Origin: Desulfoferula mesophila
GTDB lineage: Bacteria > Desulfobacterota > Desulfarculia > Desulfarculales > Desulfarculaceae
Assembly: GCF_037076455.1 (NCBI RefSeq)
Contig: NZ_AP028679.1
Coordinates: 759,501-823,500, forward strand
DNA length: 64,000 bases
Direction: 5' to 3'
Made by a program: the position numbers and the translations under genes. How positions within the stretch are numbered: position 1 is the stretch's first letter; the number at the start of each line of letters is the position of its first letter. Positions 51,626-60,929 of this stretch are shown piece after piece. The notes beneath the pieces were generated by a model. It did not search any database. It saw only the letters and a list, made by a program, of their open reading frames with translations, and was not told the DNA's origin.

Positions 51626-52650
51626 AACAAAAGACGCCCAAGAAATATTCGCGCCGGGACGTGCTGGCCCTGGGCATGGGGGCGGGCGTGGCCTTGGGCG
51701 GCATGAGCTTCGGCGCCTGGCGCTTGGCCACCTTTTGGGAGCGATCCACCGAGGTGTTCATCGCAAAAGCCAACGATTACAGCGGCGAGCTAAGCAAAAC
51801 CATCGAAGCCGGGCTGCGTGAGCTGGGCGTGGGGGAGGCGCAGATCAGGGGCAAGAGCCTGCTGCTCAAACCGAACCTGGTGGAGACCTGGCCCAACGTG
51901 CACCATGTCTGCACCAATCCCGCCGTGGTCTGGGCGGCGGCGGAAACCTTCTGGCGCCTGGGGGCCTCCCGGGTGATGGTGGGGGAGGGGCCCGGCCACT
52001 GCACCGATACCGTGCGCACCCTCGACCAGAGCGGCATGAGCGAAATCATCGACGTCAGAAAGTTGCCCTTTGTGGACCTGAACCGGTACGAGTTGTTCAC
52101 CTTGCCCAACCAGGGCGGCTTCAGCGATCTGGCCAGCTTGATCTTTCCCGCCACCCTGCGCGAGGTGGACATCGTGGTTTCCATGGCCAAGATGAAAACC
52201 CATCATTGGGCCGGAGTGACCCTGTCCATGAAAAACCTTTTCGGCCTAATGCCCGGCAGCGTCTACGGATGGCCCAAGAACCTGTTGCATTACGCCGGGA
52301 TAGCCAACGCCATCCTGGACATCAACTCCACCTTCAAACCACAGTTGGCCATCGTGGACGGTATCGTGGGCATGGAAGGCGACGGGCCCATCATGGGCAC
52401 CCCCAAGAAGGCCGGGGTTCTGGTCATGGGCAGCAACCTGCCCGCGGTGGACGCCACCTGCGCCCGCATCATGGGTCTGGACCCCCTGAAAGTGGAATAC
52501 CTGGCCTTGGCCTCGGGCCGCCTGGGCGCGGTGCGGGAGAGAAACATTGCCCAGCGCGGCGAAACCATTAAAAGCGTGATGACGCCCTTTGAACTCAAGG
52601 ATTACATCCCAGCCCACCAAAACCTGCGGTTGAAACCACGGCCGGCGTGA
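51622..52650 (+). CDS. Tat-exported DUF362-family protein
   Basis: 342 residues. A twin-arginine signal (SRRDVLALG followed by a hydrophobic stretch) is at residues 10-40. The mature part matches DUF362 proteins: LLLKPNLVETWPNVHHVCTN, GASRVMVGEGPGH, and the central VVSMAKMKTHHWAGVTLSMK, NLFGLMPG, DGIVGMEGDGPIMGTPKKAG blocks. DUF362 proteins often occur with Fe-S domains, but none is fused here. Tat export implies folding or cofactor loading in the cytoplasm. It is coupled to the toroid protein by an ATGA overlap. Biochemical role unknown. Confidence 0.88.
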   Translation: MKQKTPKKYSRRDVLALGMGAGVALGGMSFGAWRLATFWERSTEVFIAKANDYSGELSKTIEAGLRELGVGEAQIRGKSLLLKPNLVETWPNVHHVCTNPAVVWAAAETFWRLGASRVMVGEGPGHCTDTVRTLDQSGMSEIIDVRKLPFVDLNRYELFTLPNQGGFSDLASLIFPATLREVDIVVSMAKMKTHHWAGVTLSMKNLFGLMPGSVYGWPKNLLHYAGIANAILDINSTFKPQLAIVDGIVGMEGDGPIMGTPKKAGVLVMGSNLPAVDATCARIMGLDPLKVEYLALASGRLGAVRERNIAQRGETIKSVMTPFELKDYIPAHQNLRLKPRPA

Positions 52651-52804
52651 ACCGAGAAACCGTCAATGTAAAATCTCAAGATTTGCCGACTAGGGGTTCT
52701 GTCCCTTTTAATGATATATTTCCCTTACGCCCTTGCCGGAGGAGAGAATAGTTTCATACGGTTTTCTCTTGCACATTGGTCATGGGCAAATCAACCTGAG
52801 AACG

Positions 52805-54598
52805 CTAATCAGTTTTCTTGTTATGTCTCATGATACTCATACCGAATCTATTGCTGCGAAATGGCGTAGCTCCTAATTGATATGTATCAACATAATGTTG
52901 CCTAATCCGTTCCATTATTGCGACGCCATAATCGATACCAAAAAATTTATATCCATACTCAGATGTGTCGCTGTGCACTAGCACGGCGTAATCAGGAGGA
53001 TTGTCTTTTATAGAAGCTAAAATATTTTCCTCGCCGAACATAAATATTTCTGGAGGCATAAAATTTATTATGGCGGTTGGATTTAATCTGCGAGACAAAT
53101 AGTTGATCATCACGCCTTCCGGCAATACTAGCAGGGAGGAATCCTGGCTGGTATGCTCGGTGAACCAAGTTACGGCGTCGTTAACTAGGACGCCTTTTTT
53201 GCTGGTGAAAAATACGTCATCCCCATAACCTACTTTATTTTGTTTCATGCTGTACCTAACAGAACTTATGCTAATAAAACAAGCAATAATAACAACGAAT
53301 AATGATATCATGCCCGTTAAATATGGCCTACGAAAATCAGGGTTTTTCGCTACACGCTTTAGCCTGTCTGGTACCCAGCTGAACAAGAGACACGCAACTG
53401 TTACCATGGCAGGCATGGCCAAATAAAAACCATAATGATATATGCGCGTATGAAACATTATTTTGAATAGTAAAACAAACGAAAAGGTGCAAAAAATCAT
53501 TGCCGCGACTGTCCTAAACGATCCTGCCACCCATGTCCTACGAATCATAACTAGCAAAGAGCCTGCAACTAATAGCGGGAAAGGGCGCGCAAAATTTACT
53601 AGGATATACGATGGCCATAAATAAAATATGATTGCAAAAAGTATGGAGGGTACTAGCGTTATCATCACGGTGATTATCGATAATCTATTAAATTTATTAT
53701 AATTAAAATGCGATGCTGCGATGATGATGCCTATAAATATTAGATAAAATGCCCCAACGAATGCTATAATGCTGGCGCTTTTAGCTAGATCATTAACTCC
53801 CATGGAAGCTTTATAAAAAGGTAGATTCCAGAGGGCTGGCATTTCGGCGTATTTCCAGGAGCCAATAACGGATTCTATGGCTTTTTCACCCGGCATTATT
53901 TGTAGATAAGTTAAATATACAATAAATATGGGAACTAAAGACAAGATGAGAACAGTTGTTATAAAATAAATACCGCGCTTTATACCTGAAATTCTCCATA
54001 ATCCTATAAAAGCCATTAAGATAGCGGAGGCCGCGGCTAAAAACAATTCACTTTTTGTAAGAAAGGTAAGGCCCAATAAAAATCCGGAAACAAACGGCAT
54101 AAGCCTATTGTTGTTTTTAATATAAAATAAAACAGAAACGATCATTGCTAAAGAAAGCACCATACCATGCGTGGCTTCATGCGAGTATGGCGCAATAAAA
54201 TTATAGTTACCTATTAATATATATTGGCAAAAAGCGAAAAGAAAAACAAACAACATGGTGCTAATGAAGGCCGCAAAATTAGAGGCAATTTGTCTGGCAA
54301 CTATGTTGACTAATAATGCAATTATCCCGGCTACCACAAAATTGAAATAAAATATTCTGTTTATTCCTGTGCCGAACAAATTGAATATCAGTGCATTTAC
54401 ATGCGGACTAAGAGGTCCGTTGAAGTAAAAAATATCAATATAAAGGATCTTGCCTTGGTTGATAGCCCATGGAATATATACTTCGCGTCCAAAATCAACA
54501 ATAGGGTCTGCCCATTTGTCATAGCTAAAGATAAACATCGCGAAGAAGGCCACAATAATAGATAAAGAATATAAAATTTTCTTTGAATTTAAATTCAT
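52805..54598 (-). CDS. GT-C-type membrane glycosyltransferase (AT-rich gene)
   Basis: 597 residues from ATG 54598 (a TTG at 54640 overlapping the previous stop is an alternative). About 12 membrane helices are interrupted by an early loop with DFGREVYIPWAINQGKILYI and FNGPLSPHVNAL. These acidic/GPL patterns are typical of GT39/GT83-like lipid-linked-sugar transferases. A C-terminal soluble part of about 130 residues follows. It ends the DprE1/DprE2/UbiA operon and is a good candidate for the enzyme that uses the polyprenyl-phospho-pentose made there. Base composition is much more AT-rich than its operon partners, a sign of separate origin. Confidence 0.82.
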   Translation of the reverse strand: MNLNSKKILYSLSIIVAFFAMFIFSYDKWADPIVDFGREVYIPWAINQGKILYIDIFYFNGPLSPHVNALIFNLFGTGINRIFYFNFVVAGIIALLVNIVARQIASNFAAFISTMLFVFLFAFCQYILIGNYNFIAPYSHEATHGMVLSLAMIVSVLFYIKNNNRLMPFVSGFLLGLTFLTKSELFLAAASAILMAFIGLWRISGIKRGIYFITTVLILSLVPIFIVYLTYLQIMPGEKAIESVIGSWKYAEMPALWNLPFYKASMGVNDLAKSASIIAFVGAFYLIFIGIIIAASHFNYNKFNRLSIITVMITLVPSILFAIIFYLWPSYILVNFARPFPLLVAGSLLVMIRRTWVAGSFRTVAAMIFCTFSFVLLFKIMFHTRIYHYGFYLAMPAMVTVACLLFSWVPDRLKRVAKNPDFRRPYLTGMISLFVVIIACFISISSVRYSMKQNKVGYGDDVFFTSKKGVLVNDAVTWFTEHTSQDSSLLVLPEGVMINYLSRRLNPTAIINFMPPEIFMFGEENILASIKDNPPDYAVLVHSDTSEYGYKFFGIDYGVAIMERIRQHYVDTYQLGATPFRSNRFGMSIMRHNKKTD

Positions 54599-54636
54599 AA
54601 TTGCTTTGCTGCTCTCTATCGGCGCTACCACAAATA

Positions 54637-55389
54637 TCAAAGATCCATCTTATTGAAAATGAAACGGGGTAGATGGCGTATCACCAGCATGATGATTTGC
54701 CATATTCCGGTGACGTAGACCACCGGGCTACCCTTTTCCATGCCGGAGACGATTTGCGCCGCGGCGACTTCCACGGGTATCAGCTTCGTCCCCTGATCTT
54801 TGAATTTGGCGGTCATGGGCGTGTCGGTGGGGCCTGGTTTGATCAGTACCACCTTCACGCCGCTACCGGCGAAGCGGTGCTGCATCCCTTGGGCATAGCG
54901 GGTGAGCAGCCCCTTGGCCGCGCCGTAAACGTAGTTGGATTTTCTCCCGCGATCCCCGGCCACCGAGCTGATGATCCCCAGGGTTCCGGTGCCGGCGCGG
55001 GCCATGCGCTTGGCAAAAGCCTCGGCGAAAAGGGCGGGTGAGACGGCGGTTATCTCCAAGGCCTGGCGGCATGCCCCCAGATCGTCCTGGCACGCCTGCT
55101 GATCCGGCAAGATACCGTGGGCTATGAGCACCAAGTCCACCGCTCCGTCGCCGACCGTGTCTTGCACGATCTTTTCAATTGCGTCGGCCGAAAGGAAGTC
55201 AGCGGTCACCGCGTGCGCCCTGACCTGGGGGCCCCGCACCAGCAGGTCTTGGGCCACCCTTTCCAGACGGGCCTGATCCCGTCCGATCAAAGTGATTTCC
55301 ACTGGAGCCTTTTGGACCCACAAGCGGGCGCAATGTTCGGCGATGGCCGAAGTTGCCCCGACGATAAAAATTCGTTTGAACTCAGCCAC
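54637..55389 (-). CDS. dprE2: DprE2-like short-chain dehydrogenase (polyprenyl-phospho-2-keto-pentose reductase)
   Basis: 250 residues from GTG 55389 with GGAGAG upstream. It has the SDR Rossmann motif IFIVGATSAIAEHCA, the active site SSVAGDRGRKSNYVYGAAKG (Ser, Tyr-x3-Lys) and PGPTDTPMT. The SSVAGxRxRxSNYVYG pattern is characteristic of DprE2, which reduces decaprenyl-phospho-2-keto-ribose to the arabinose form. It follows the DprE1-like gene by 1 nt. Confidence 0.85.
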   Translation of the reverse strand: MAEFKRIFIVGATSAIAEHCARLWVQKAPVEITLIGRDQARLERVAQDLLVRGPQVRAHAVTADFLSADAIEKIVQDTVGDGAVDLVLIAHGILPDQQACQDDLGACRQALEITAVSPALFAEAFAKRMARAGTGTLGIISSVAGDRGRKSNYVYGAAKGLLTRYAQGMQHRFAGSGVKVVLIKPGPTDTPMTAKFKDQGTKLIPVEVAAAQIVSGMEKGSPVVYVTGIWQIIMLVIRHLPRFIFNKMDL

Positions 55390-55390
55390 G

Positions 55391-56689
55391 TCAACTCTCC
55401 ATTAGGCGCCTGGCCAAGGCGGAACTTATCCCCGGATCGCGATAGGAACTGAACTCGCCCAGGCGGGGGTAGCCTTGTCTAAACAAGGCCGGCGGCATGC
55501 GGGCGTCCTTGGCCGGATACAAGCGGCCGCCGGCCTGGGCGACGATGGCGTCGAGACGCTGGAAAAGCTTTAGGGTGCCTTCTCCCCGGTTGGGGAAATC
55601 CAAGGCCAGGGTCACTCCGGCGCGGGGGAAGCTCAACATGCCGGCCGGCGGACGATCCCCAAAACTTTTCAGCACCGCCAGGAAGGACCCCTCGCCCGAC
55701 GAGCTGATTTCGCCGAGCATGGCTTGCACCGCCTCTCGGGAATGCTCGGGCGGGACCACGCTTTGATATTGGAAAAATCCCCGGGGGCCGTAGATCCGGT
55801 TCCATTCCTGCAGGTGGTCCAGCGGATAAAAAAATGGCTGGTAGTGCACCAGGCCGCGCCGGTTCCGGCGCTTGTTTACGTTGAAGTAGAGATCATTGAA
55901 GAGTCTAAGGGTCAGCCGGTTGACCAGGGAGCAAGGCGGAGTGAGGGGCACGGCCCGCTCTCGCGTTTTGGGCTCGGGCCGAGTACCGGCCTCCGCCGGA
56001 TTGCCCCGGAAAAATATGCCCCTCCCCGAATCGCCGCGCAGGCAGTCGAACCAGGACATGGTGTATTCCCAGCCAGCCTCCGAGGCGCTGGAAAGGTCGA
56101 AAAAGTCCGACAAGCTGTAGTACGGAATCGTTTCGCAGTCGATCCAGGGGCCGGTCGTGGGGTGTAGTTGAAGCTCGGCCGTGAGGATAAGCCCGGTGAG
56201 TCCCAAACCGCCCACCGTGGCGGCGAACCAATCGGCCTTTAGATCTGGCCCGCACTCGATAATCTCGCCGTCGGTGCGGACCAGGGTAAGGCGCCGCACA
56301 TATTCACCGAAGGTGCCTCGCACGTGGTGGTTTTTGCCGTGCACGTCGTTGGCTATGGCACCCCCCACGGTCACCAGCAGGGTTCCCGGGGTCACCGGAA
56401 GCATCCAGCTGCGGGGAATGAAAAGCCGCTGAATGTCGCGCAAAAGCACCCCTGCTTCGCAAACCAGTATGCCGGTGTTGGGGTCGAAGCTGATGAAACG
56501 GTCTAGCGCCGCCGTTCTCCACAGCCATCCACCCGGGTTGAGGCAGACGTCGCCGTAGCTGCGACCCAAACCATAGGCCAGGCCCGGACGCCTAAGACTT
56601 ATCTGTCCGCCAGCCTGTTCGCGGTCGGTAAGTGCCAACACCTCATGTTCCCAGTGGCCCAAACGACCCCACGAAGAGACTAGCGCCAT
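55391..56689 (-). CDS. dprE1: DprE1-like FAD-dependent oxidase (polyprenyl-phospho-ribose 2'-epimerase, oxidising subunit)
   Basis: 432 residues. The FAD-binding PCMH segment shows GLGRSYGDVCLNPGG, MLPVTPGTLLVTVGGAIAND and VHGKNHHVRGTFGEYVRRL. These are nearly the same blocks as in mycobacterial DprE1, including the conserved HGKNHH. Length is close to the mycobacterial enzyme. With DprE2 it should epimerise polyprenyl-phospho-ribose to arabinofuranose. The ATG at 56689 lies inside the end of the UbiA gene (stop at 56680); an ATG at 56701 is an alternative. Confidence 0.87.
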   Translation of the reverse strand: MALVSSWGRLGHWEHEVLALTDREQAGGQISLRRPGLAYGLGRSYGDVCLNPGGWLWRTAALDRFISFDPNTGILVCEAGVLLRDIQRLFIPRSWMLPVTPGTLLVTVGGAIANDVHGKNHHVRGTFGEYVRRLTLVRTDGEIIECGPDLKADWFAATVGGLGLTGLILTAELQLHPTTGPWIDCETIPYYSLSDFFDLSSASEAGWEYTMSWFDCLRGDSGRGIFFRGNPAEAGTRPEPKTRERAVPLTPPCSLVNRLTLRLFNDLYFNVNKRRNRRGLVHYQPFFYPLDHLQEWNRIYGPRGFFQYQSVVPPEHSREAVQAMLGEISSSGEGSFLAVLKSFGDRPPAGMLSFPRAGVTLALDFPNRGEGTLKLFQRLDAIVAQAGGRLYPAKDARMPPALFRQGYPRLGEFSSYRDPGISSALARRLMES

Positions 56690-58116
56690 GTCCAGTCCCA
56701 TATTCCCAGGATCATGACCAAGGCGAAAAGGGCCCCGGAAAGCAGGCTAACCTTATCTTTCATGGCAAAAACCAGCGGATCGTCGTGCATGTTGCCTCTA
56801 TGAGCCTGTATCCAAACCCAATTGACCCAAAAGAGCAAAACCAGAACCGCGCCCCATACTATCTGGGGGCTTTTATAAAGCCTGACCACGTCCTCGCTGT
56901 TGAGGTAAAGCGCGAGTACCAAAACCGCCGCGAAGCCGGAAGCGACCCCCAAAATCAGTACTATCGGCGAGTCATCGGTGAAATACCCGCGGCCGTGGGC
57001 CTTGGTTTCATTATTAGACAGTTGGGTTTGCAGCTCGGTGTAACGTTTGCTGAAGGCCAGCGATAGGAACAAAAAGATCGATAAGGCCAGCAGCCAGAAG
57101 GAAAGAGTCACCCCGGCCGCCGCCCCTCCGGCAACGATGCGCAAAGTGTGCAAGACCGAAAGGGTCAAGCAGTCGACCAGGACGATCCGCTTCAATCTCC
57201 AAGAGTAGGCGCAGGTCAGCAAAAAATAGAACAACAGCCAGTAAATGAAGGGGCCTTGGACCAGCGCTGCCACCGCGAAGGAGACCAGCAAAAGGGACGG
57301 GGCCAATGCCAAACCCAACCACAGGGGGAACCCTCCGGCGGCAAAGGGCCTGAGGCGTTTGCGCGGATGCCGTCGATCGCTGTCCAAGTCCAAAAGATCA
57401 TTAACGATATATACACAAGAGGAACAAAGGCAAAAAGAGACTAAAGCCAGGAACAAGTGCAGCCAATTAGTTAGGGCCATGAACTGGTGGGCTGCCAACA
57501 GCGGCACGAAAAGTAACAGGTTTTTGGGCCAAAGCTTAACCCGCAACAAGTCGGCCCACGCGCTCGGCCTTGGCTTTGGATATGAAAAAATTTTTTCCAC
57601 CTCGCAGCAAGCCTTGACCTCGTTTATGAGGCTCTGGTCGTGGGTCACTACTATGGCATGACGAGCCGTCCGCCAAACCGGCAAGTCGGCGCGGCAGTCC
57701 CCCACGTAATCGAATCCGTTTTGGCCATAGAGTTGGCAGAGTGTGCGAGCCTTATTTGCGCCCTTTAGGTTGCGCCGGCCATCGCTGGCGATAACTTGAT
57801 CGAAAATGCCCAAATGTTGAGCGATGGAGTCGGCAACTGTCTGGTTGGAGGCGGTGCAAAGGATAATGGTTCGCCCCGCATGGCGCTGTTGCTCGAGCCA
57901 AGCCAAAAGCTGGCGGTTATAGGGCAGTGAATCGGGGCCCAAGGATGCCTGTTGGGCTAGGTGATTTTTAAACGCCGCCTTGCCCTTCAATATCCAGAAA
58001 AGAATTACAAATATTTTTAGGGGATGCGCATAAAGAGCCTTTAATAATGATTCATATAGGGTGTCGGTGCGGACCAAGGTTCCGTCCAAATCGACTGCCA
58101 AAGGAATTTCCGACAT
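56680..58116 (-). CDS. HAD phosphatase-UbiA prenyltransferase fusion (polyprenyl-phosphate phosphoribosyltransferase type)
   Basis: 478 residues from ATG 58116, chosen because GAGGAG lies 7 nt upstream. The N-terminal ~190 residues are a HAD phosphatase (AVDLDGTLVRTDTLYESLLK, ILCTASNQTV, DYVGDCRADLPVW). The C-terminal ~285 residues are a UbiA-type membrane transferase with VNDLLDLDSDRRHPRKRLRP. That motif form is shared with Rv3806c-type enzymes that put 5-phosphoribose on polyprenyl phosphate. The fused phosphatase could then remove the 5-phosphate. The gene starts the arabinofuranose-type operon. Confidence 0.88.
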   Translation of the reverse strand: MSEIPLAVDLDGTLVRTDTLYESLLKALYAHPLKIFVILFWILKGKAAFKNHLAQQASLGPDSLPYNRQLLAWLEQQRHAGRTIILCTASNQTVADSIAQHLGIFDQVIASDGRRNLKGANKARTLCQLYGQNGFDYVGDCRADLPVWRTARHAIVVTHDQSLINEVKACCEVEKIFSYPKPRPSAWADLLRVKLWPKNLLLFVPLLAAHQFMALTNWLHLFLALVSFCLCSSCVYIVNDLLDLDSDRRHPRKRLRPFAAGGFPLWLGLALAPSLLLVSFAVAALVQGPFIYWLLFYFLLTCAYSWRLKRIVLVDCLTLSVLHTLRIVAGGAAAGVTLSFWLLALSIFLFLSLAFSKRYTELQTQLSNNETKAHGRGYFTDDSPIVLILGVASGFAAVLVLALYLNSEDVVRLYKSPQIVWGAVLVLLFWVNWVWIQAHRGNMHDDPLVFAMKDKVSLLSGALFALVMILGIWDWTWR

Positions 58117-58313
58117 GTTTAGCTCCTCATTGGCTAACATCTTTACATGAAAAACAATGCCAGAGGTAGCTTAAAATATACAAAATGTGCTTGCCTTCGC
58201 CCTGGAATACACGGTCAAACAAACGCCCATGGCCCCCGTGATTTTCAGCGGATATTGCCGTTTTTGTTTTGGCTCACAGCAAGCAACGGCAAAGACCGGG
58301 CATTAGGCCGCGC
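58117..58313 (-). promoter_or_regulatory. Leader of the UbiA-HAD operon
   Basis: About 200 bp of AT-richer DNA upstream of the minus-strand operon without a convincing gene. It must hold that operon's promoter; no clear -35/-10 pair could be fixed by eye. Confidence 0.3.
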
Positions 58314-58839
58314 TCACCAAACCATTGCGGCAGCTTTCAATATAAGCACCAAGAAGGGGGAGGTAAATAATTCAAAAAATAGCTTCAAGCTCATGTTCTG
58401 GAAAATAGCGCAATAAGTTGGTACGTTTAATAAGAGGAAAAAGAATGCGATGAATATGCCGTCTTTCGCAAATATGCGAATCTTGCAGACCCTGATAAGT
58501 GCATAATTGAGTTTGGATGTGACGCGTTGAAATGGAAAAGATAGTGATTTGTAGATGTCGCTTTCGATTAAAATTAAATATACAAATGCAAATTGTATGG
58601 TCGCAAGAAACAGCCAGCGTCCCCAGTCAATAGCTATGATAAACAGCGGAAGCATGCATAACAGCGGAAGGGCATAAAACCATACCATTGTACTTAATAT
58701 TTCGATATAGCGTGAACAGTAATATGGTCAATACGCTGGAGATGACATATATAATTATTGGTGCAATCATTGAGCTGAAAATTCTTGAACAAGTGCGCCG
58801 GTTGATCCTCTCAAAAAACCCAATCTGGATTGTGTTCAC
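58314..58839 (-). pseudogene. Broken integral membrane protein gene (polysaccharide-biosynthesis type)
   Basis: Two overlapping minus-strand frames look like parts of one damaged gene. Frame one (58839-58627) gives a membrane helix ending LTILLFTLYRNIKY. Frame two (58688-58314) continues with MVWFYALPLLCMLPLFIIAI, then DWGRW and three more helices. The joint needs one frameshift near 58690. The IAIDWGRW motif recalls membrane proteins of exopolysaccharide clusters. The amino-terminal majority of such a protein is missing. Composition is AT-rich. Confidence 0.5.
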
Positions 58840-58927
58840 ATCAGTATAATATTTGCGGATTAATTATTTGTTCTTGGCATTACCTCACCAGGGAATACTT
58901 AAGGCTCTACCAATTTAGTTGCCTGTT

Positions 58928-60160
58928 TTAGCGAACAATATTACGGGCGGAAGAATATTGCGCTTCCTGCCCTCCGGCCCATAGCCGGCAACGGTAGAGA
59001 GCATAGCCAAGCACTATTGCAATCACAATCGGATCCAGCGTGAAATGGATCAACTCATTTACCGCCGTTGTGAAAAACGAGAGCGAGATCGCGATCAAAT
59101 AGATGATCTTTTCGCCGGGCAGCCAGCCCGTGTGCAGGCCGGCCAGACACAGCCAGGCCAACGCTGGGATGAGCAAGACGAGATCATAGCGGAAGGCATG
59201 CGGCGCTATCAAGATGGAAGCAACCATCAGCACGGCGTTTTTAAGGTCGTCAGGTATTTCGCGACGACGCCAAACGCCAACCACCACTGCCGCTCCAAGA
59301 AGCATCATCACCGACTGGGCGACCCGGGCTAGCCAGGGTTCACCCCCGGCCAGCAGCACAGCCGATGATACGGTTGACATCTGTGGAAGCTTGGCCGCCC
59401 CGGCTTCGATCGCATTGGTGGCGTAATAGATGCCTTCGAAAAAGCCCTGCCACGATGCCCATCCAAGGATCATCAAGCTGAGTAGGATCCAGCCTGCCAG
59501 CCCTGCGAGCCACCAGGCTAGGGCCTTGAAATTTTGTCCCGCAAGGAGCGCCAGCGGTACCAGGAAGGCAAGTTGAGGCTTATAGGCCAAGGTGACAAGC
59601 AGCAGACCGGCTATGGCGGAGTTCCTGGGGAGCATAAGGAGCCCGCCGGCGAAAAGCGCGGCAGAAAGATAACCGTTCTGGCCGTAGACAAAATTTGTGA
59701 AAACCACCGGGGTCGCCAAAACCAAAAGCACCGTCAAGGAGTCTGGTAAAATTCGCCGGATAATGATTATGAGACACGACAATGGCAACAACAGCCAGAT
59801 GGCGAAGGCCAACAGCGGTGGTAACCAGGCGAGTGGCGCTATCAGGAGCAAAGTCGTAGGCGGGTAGTACCAAGGGAAAATACCGCAATCAAAGCCCGCA
59901 AGTCGTTTCTCGGCCTCATGGATTGCAGGGCGATCGTAGGCCATTTCGGCCCGGCCTTGTTGCACCATTTCGGCTGCAGCATAAAAAGCCACAAAGTCCT
60001 TGAACGGGGAATGATGTTCGGTGCCGGCTATCCATTGAATGTAGAATACAACGTATAGTATTATCACCCCAATCAATATGAGCCTCAGTTGGGGCCTGCG
60101 TTTTACCACGAGGTTTAATTGTGGGGGTAGTTCAATCTTTTTGTCCGGCGCTCTATTCAT
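58928..60160 (-). CDS. GT87-type (DUF2029) polyprenyl-phospho-sugar glycosyltransferase
   Basis: 410 residues with about ten membrane helices. The first external loop has DFVAFYAAAEMVQQGRAEMA followed by YD, and GIFPWYYPPTTLLLIAPLAWLP, the acidic D and YPP motifs of the GT87/DUF2029 family (polyprenyl-phospho-mannose- or arabinose-using GT-C enzymes). Further motifs are VYGQNGYLSAALFAGGLL and LAYKPQLAFLVPLALL. The start codon is at 60160. Likely glycosylates a surface polymer or lipid outside the inner membrane. Confidence 0.85.
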   Translation of the reverse strand: MNRAPDKKIELPPQLNLVVKRRPQLRLILIGVIILYVVFYIQWIAGTEHHSPFKDFVAFYAAAEMVQQGRAEMAYDRPAIHEAEKRLAGFDCGIFPWYYPPTTLLLIAPLAWLPPLLAFAIWLLLPLSCLIIIIRRILPDSLTVLLVLATPVVFTNFVYGQNGYLSAALFAGGLLMLPRNSAIAGLLLVTLAYKPQLAFLVPLALLAGQNFKALAWWLAGLAGWILLSLMILGWASWQGFFEGIYYATNAIEAGAAKLPQMSTVSSAVLLAGGEPWLARVAQSVMMLLGAAVVVGVWRRREIPDDLKNAVLMVASILIAPHAFRYDLVLLIPALAWLCLAGLHTGWLPGEKIIYLIAISLSFFTTAVNELIHFTLDPIVIAIVLGYALYRCRLWAGGQEAQYSSARNIVR

Positions 60161-60929
60161 TTTTTTGCTCTGAATAACTATTCAAGGGCGCAAGGCTCTT
60201 GGCTTGGCGTCATCCGATCCAGCGCAATATGCACGACTCAGATAATACATAAATCATACTACAACAGTCGCGATCCCCTATTTAGCCGCACTAGTGAAAC
60301 CGGGTGAATAACTAATCCGCGAACAACGTATCATATTATATATGATGAAATTCCTGATTTGGGAGCGCAGCCGCAGTTGGTGGCGTACCGGGAAGCTCAA
60401 CTGTGGGTTCGCGGCTGAAGAGCTGAGGTTTTCTATCCCAGCAGGCGTATTGGATAGAGCTCTTTGGCGTGTCTTAAGGAATGGGGTTAGGACAGATAGC
60501 GTCGGCGGCCTCCACCCTGTGGCGCCATCTTGCGGGCGCAAGCAAAATGATTTGCAATGGTCTGAGGCTTAGGCGCTACTGCCTTGGGCTGACGCTGGGC
60601 GAGAATAATGGGTGTGTTATCAGTTAGTTGCGCTGACTGGGCAGGACCCAAGTATCGCTCTCGGAAATAATGAATGGGCGCTACAGCCATGGTTGTCTGG
60701 CAGGATCGAGGCTGTCCCAAGCGCTGGAGAGGCCGCTTTTCCTCTATCTGAAAAGCCAGACGCCAGAGTCGATAAATTTTAGTTAACGATGGGCTGTGGG
60801 GAGAGCAAATGGAGCTAGCCACGCGCACAGGGCTGGAAATTGGAAATGACGCATAGTATCCTGAAACCTTCAAAAGAACGCACTTTGTCTGCGGTGAATT
60901 AATAGTAAATCTTCCAGGTTGGAAGGCGC
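60161..60929 (+). other. 769-bp region between divergent membrane-protein genes
   Basis: No recognised gene. A minus-strand frame of 128 residues (60873-60487) has no start signal or homology I can see and is arginine/proline-rich, so it is not called. The middle of the region (about 60340-60840) is richer in GC than both flanks and may be remnant DNA. The first 180 bp and last 100 bp, which are AT-rich, probably carry the two divergent promoters. Confidence 0.4.

Noticed and set aside
58147-58416. 89-codon plus-strand frame
   Set aside because: No ribosome-binding site or homology; overlaps the end of the broken membrane-protein gene on the other strand.
60487-60873. 128-codon minus-strand frame, considered as transposase remnant
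   Set aside because: No catalytic motif, no terminal inverted repeats and no recognisable family; left as uncharacterised intergenic DNA.
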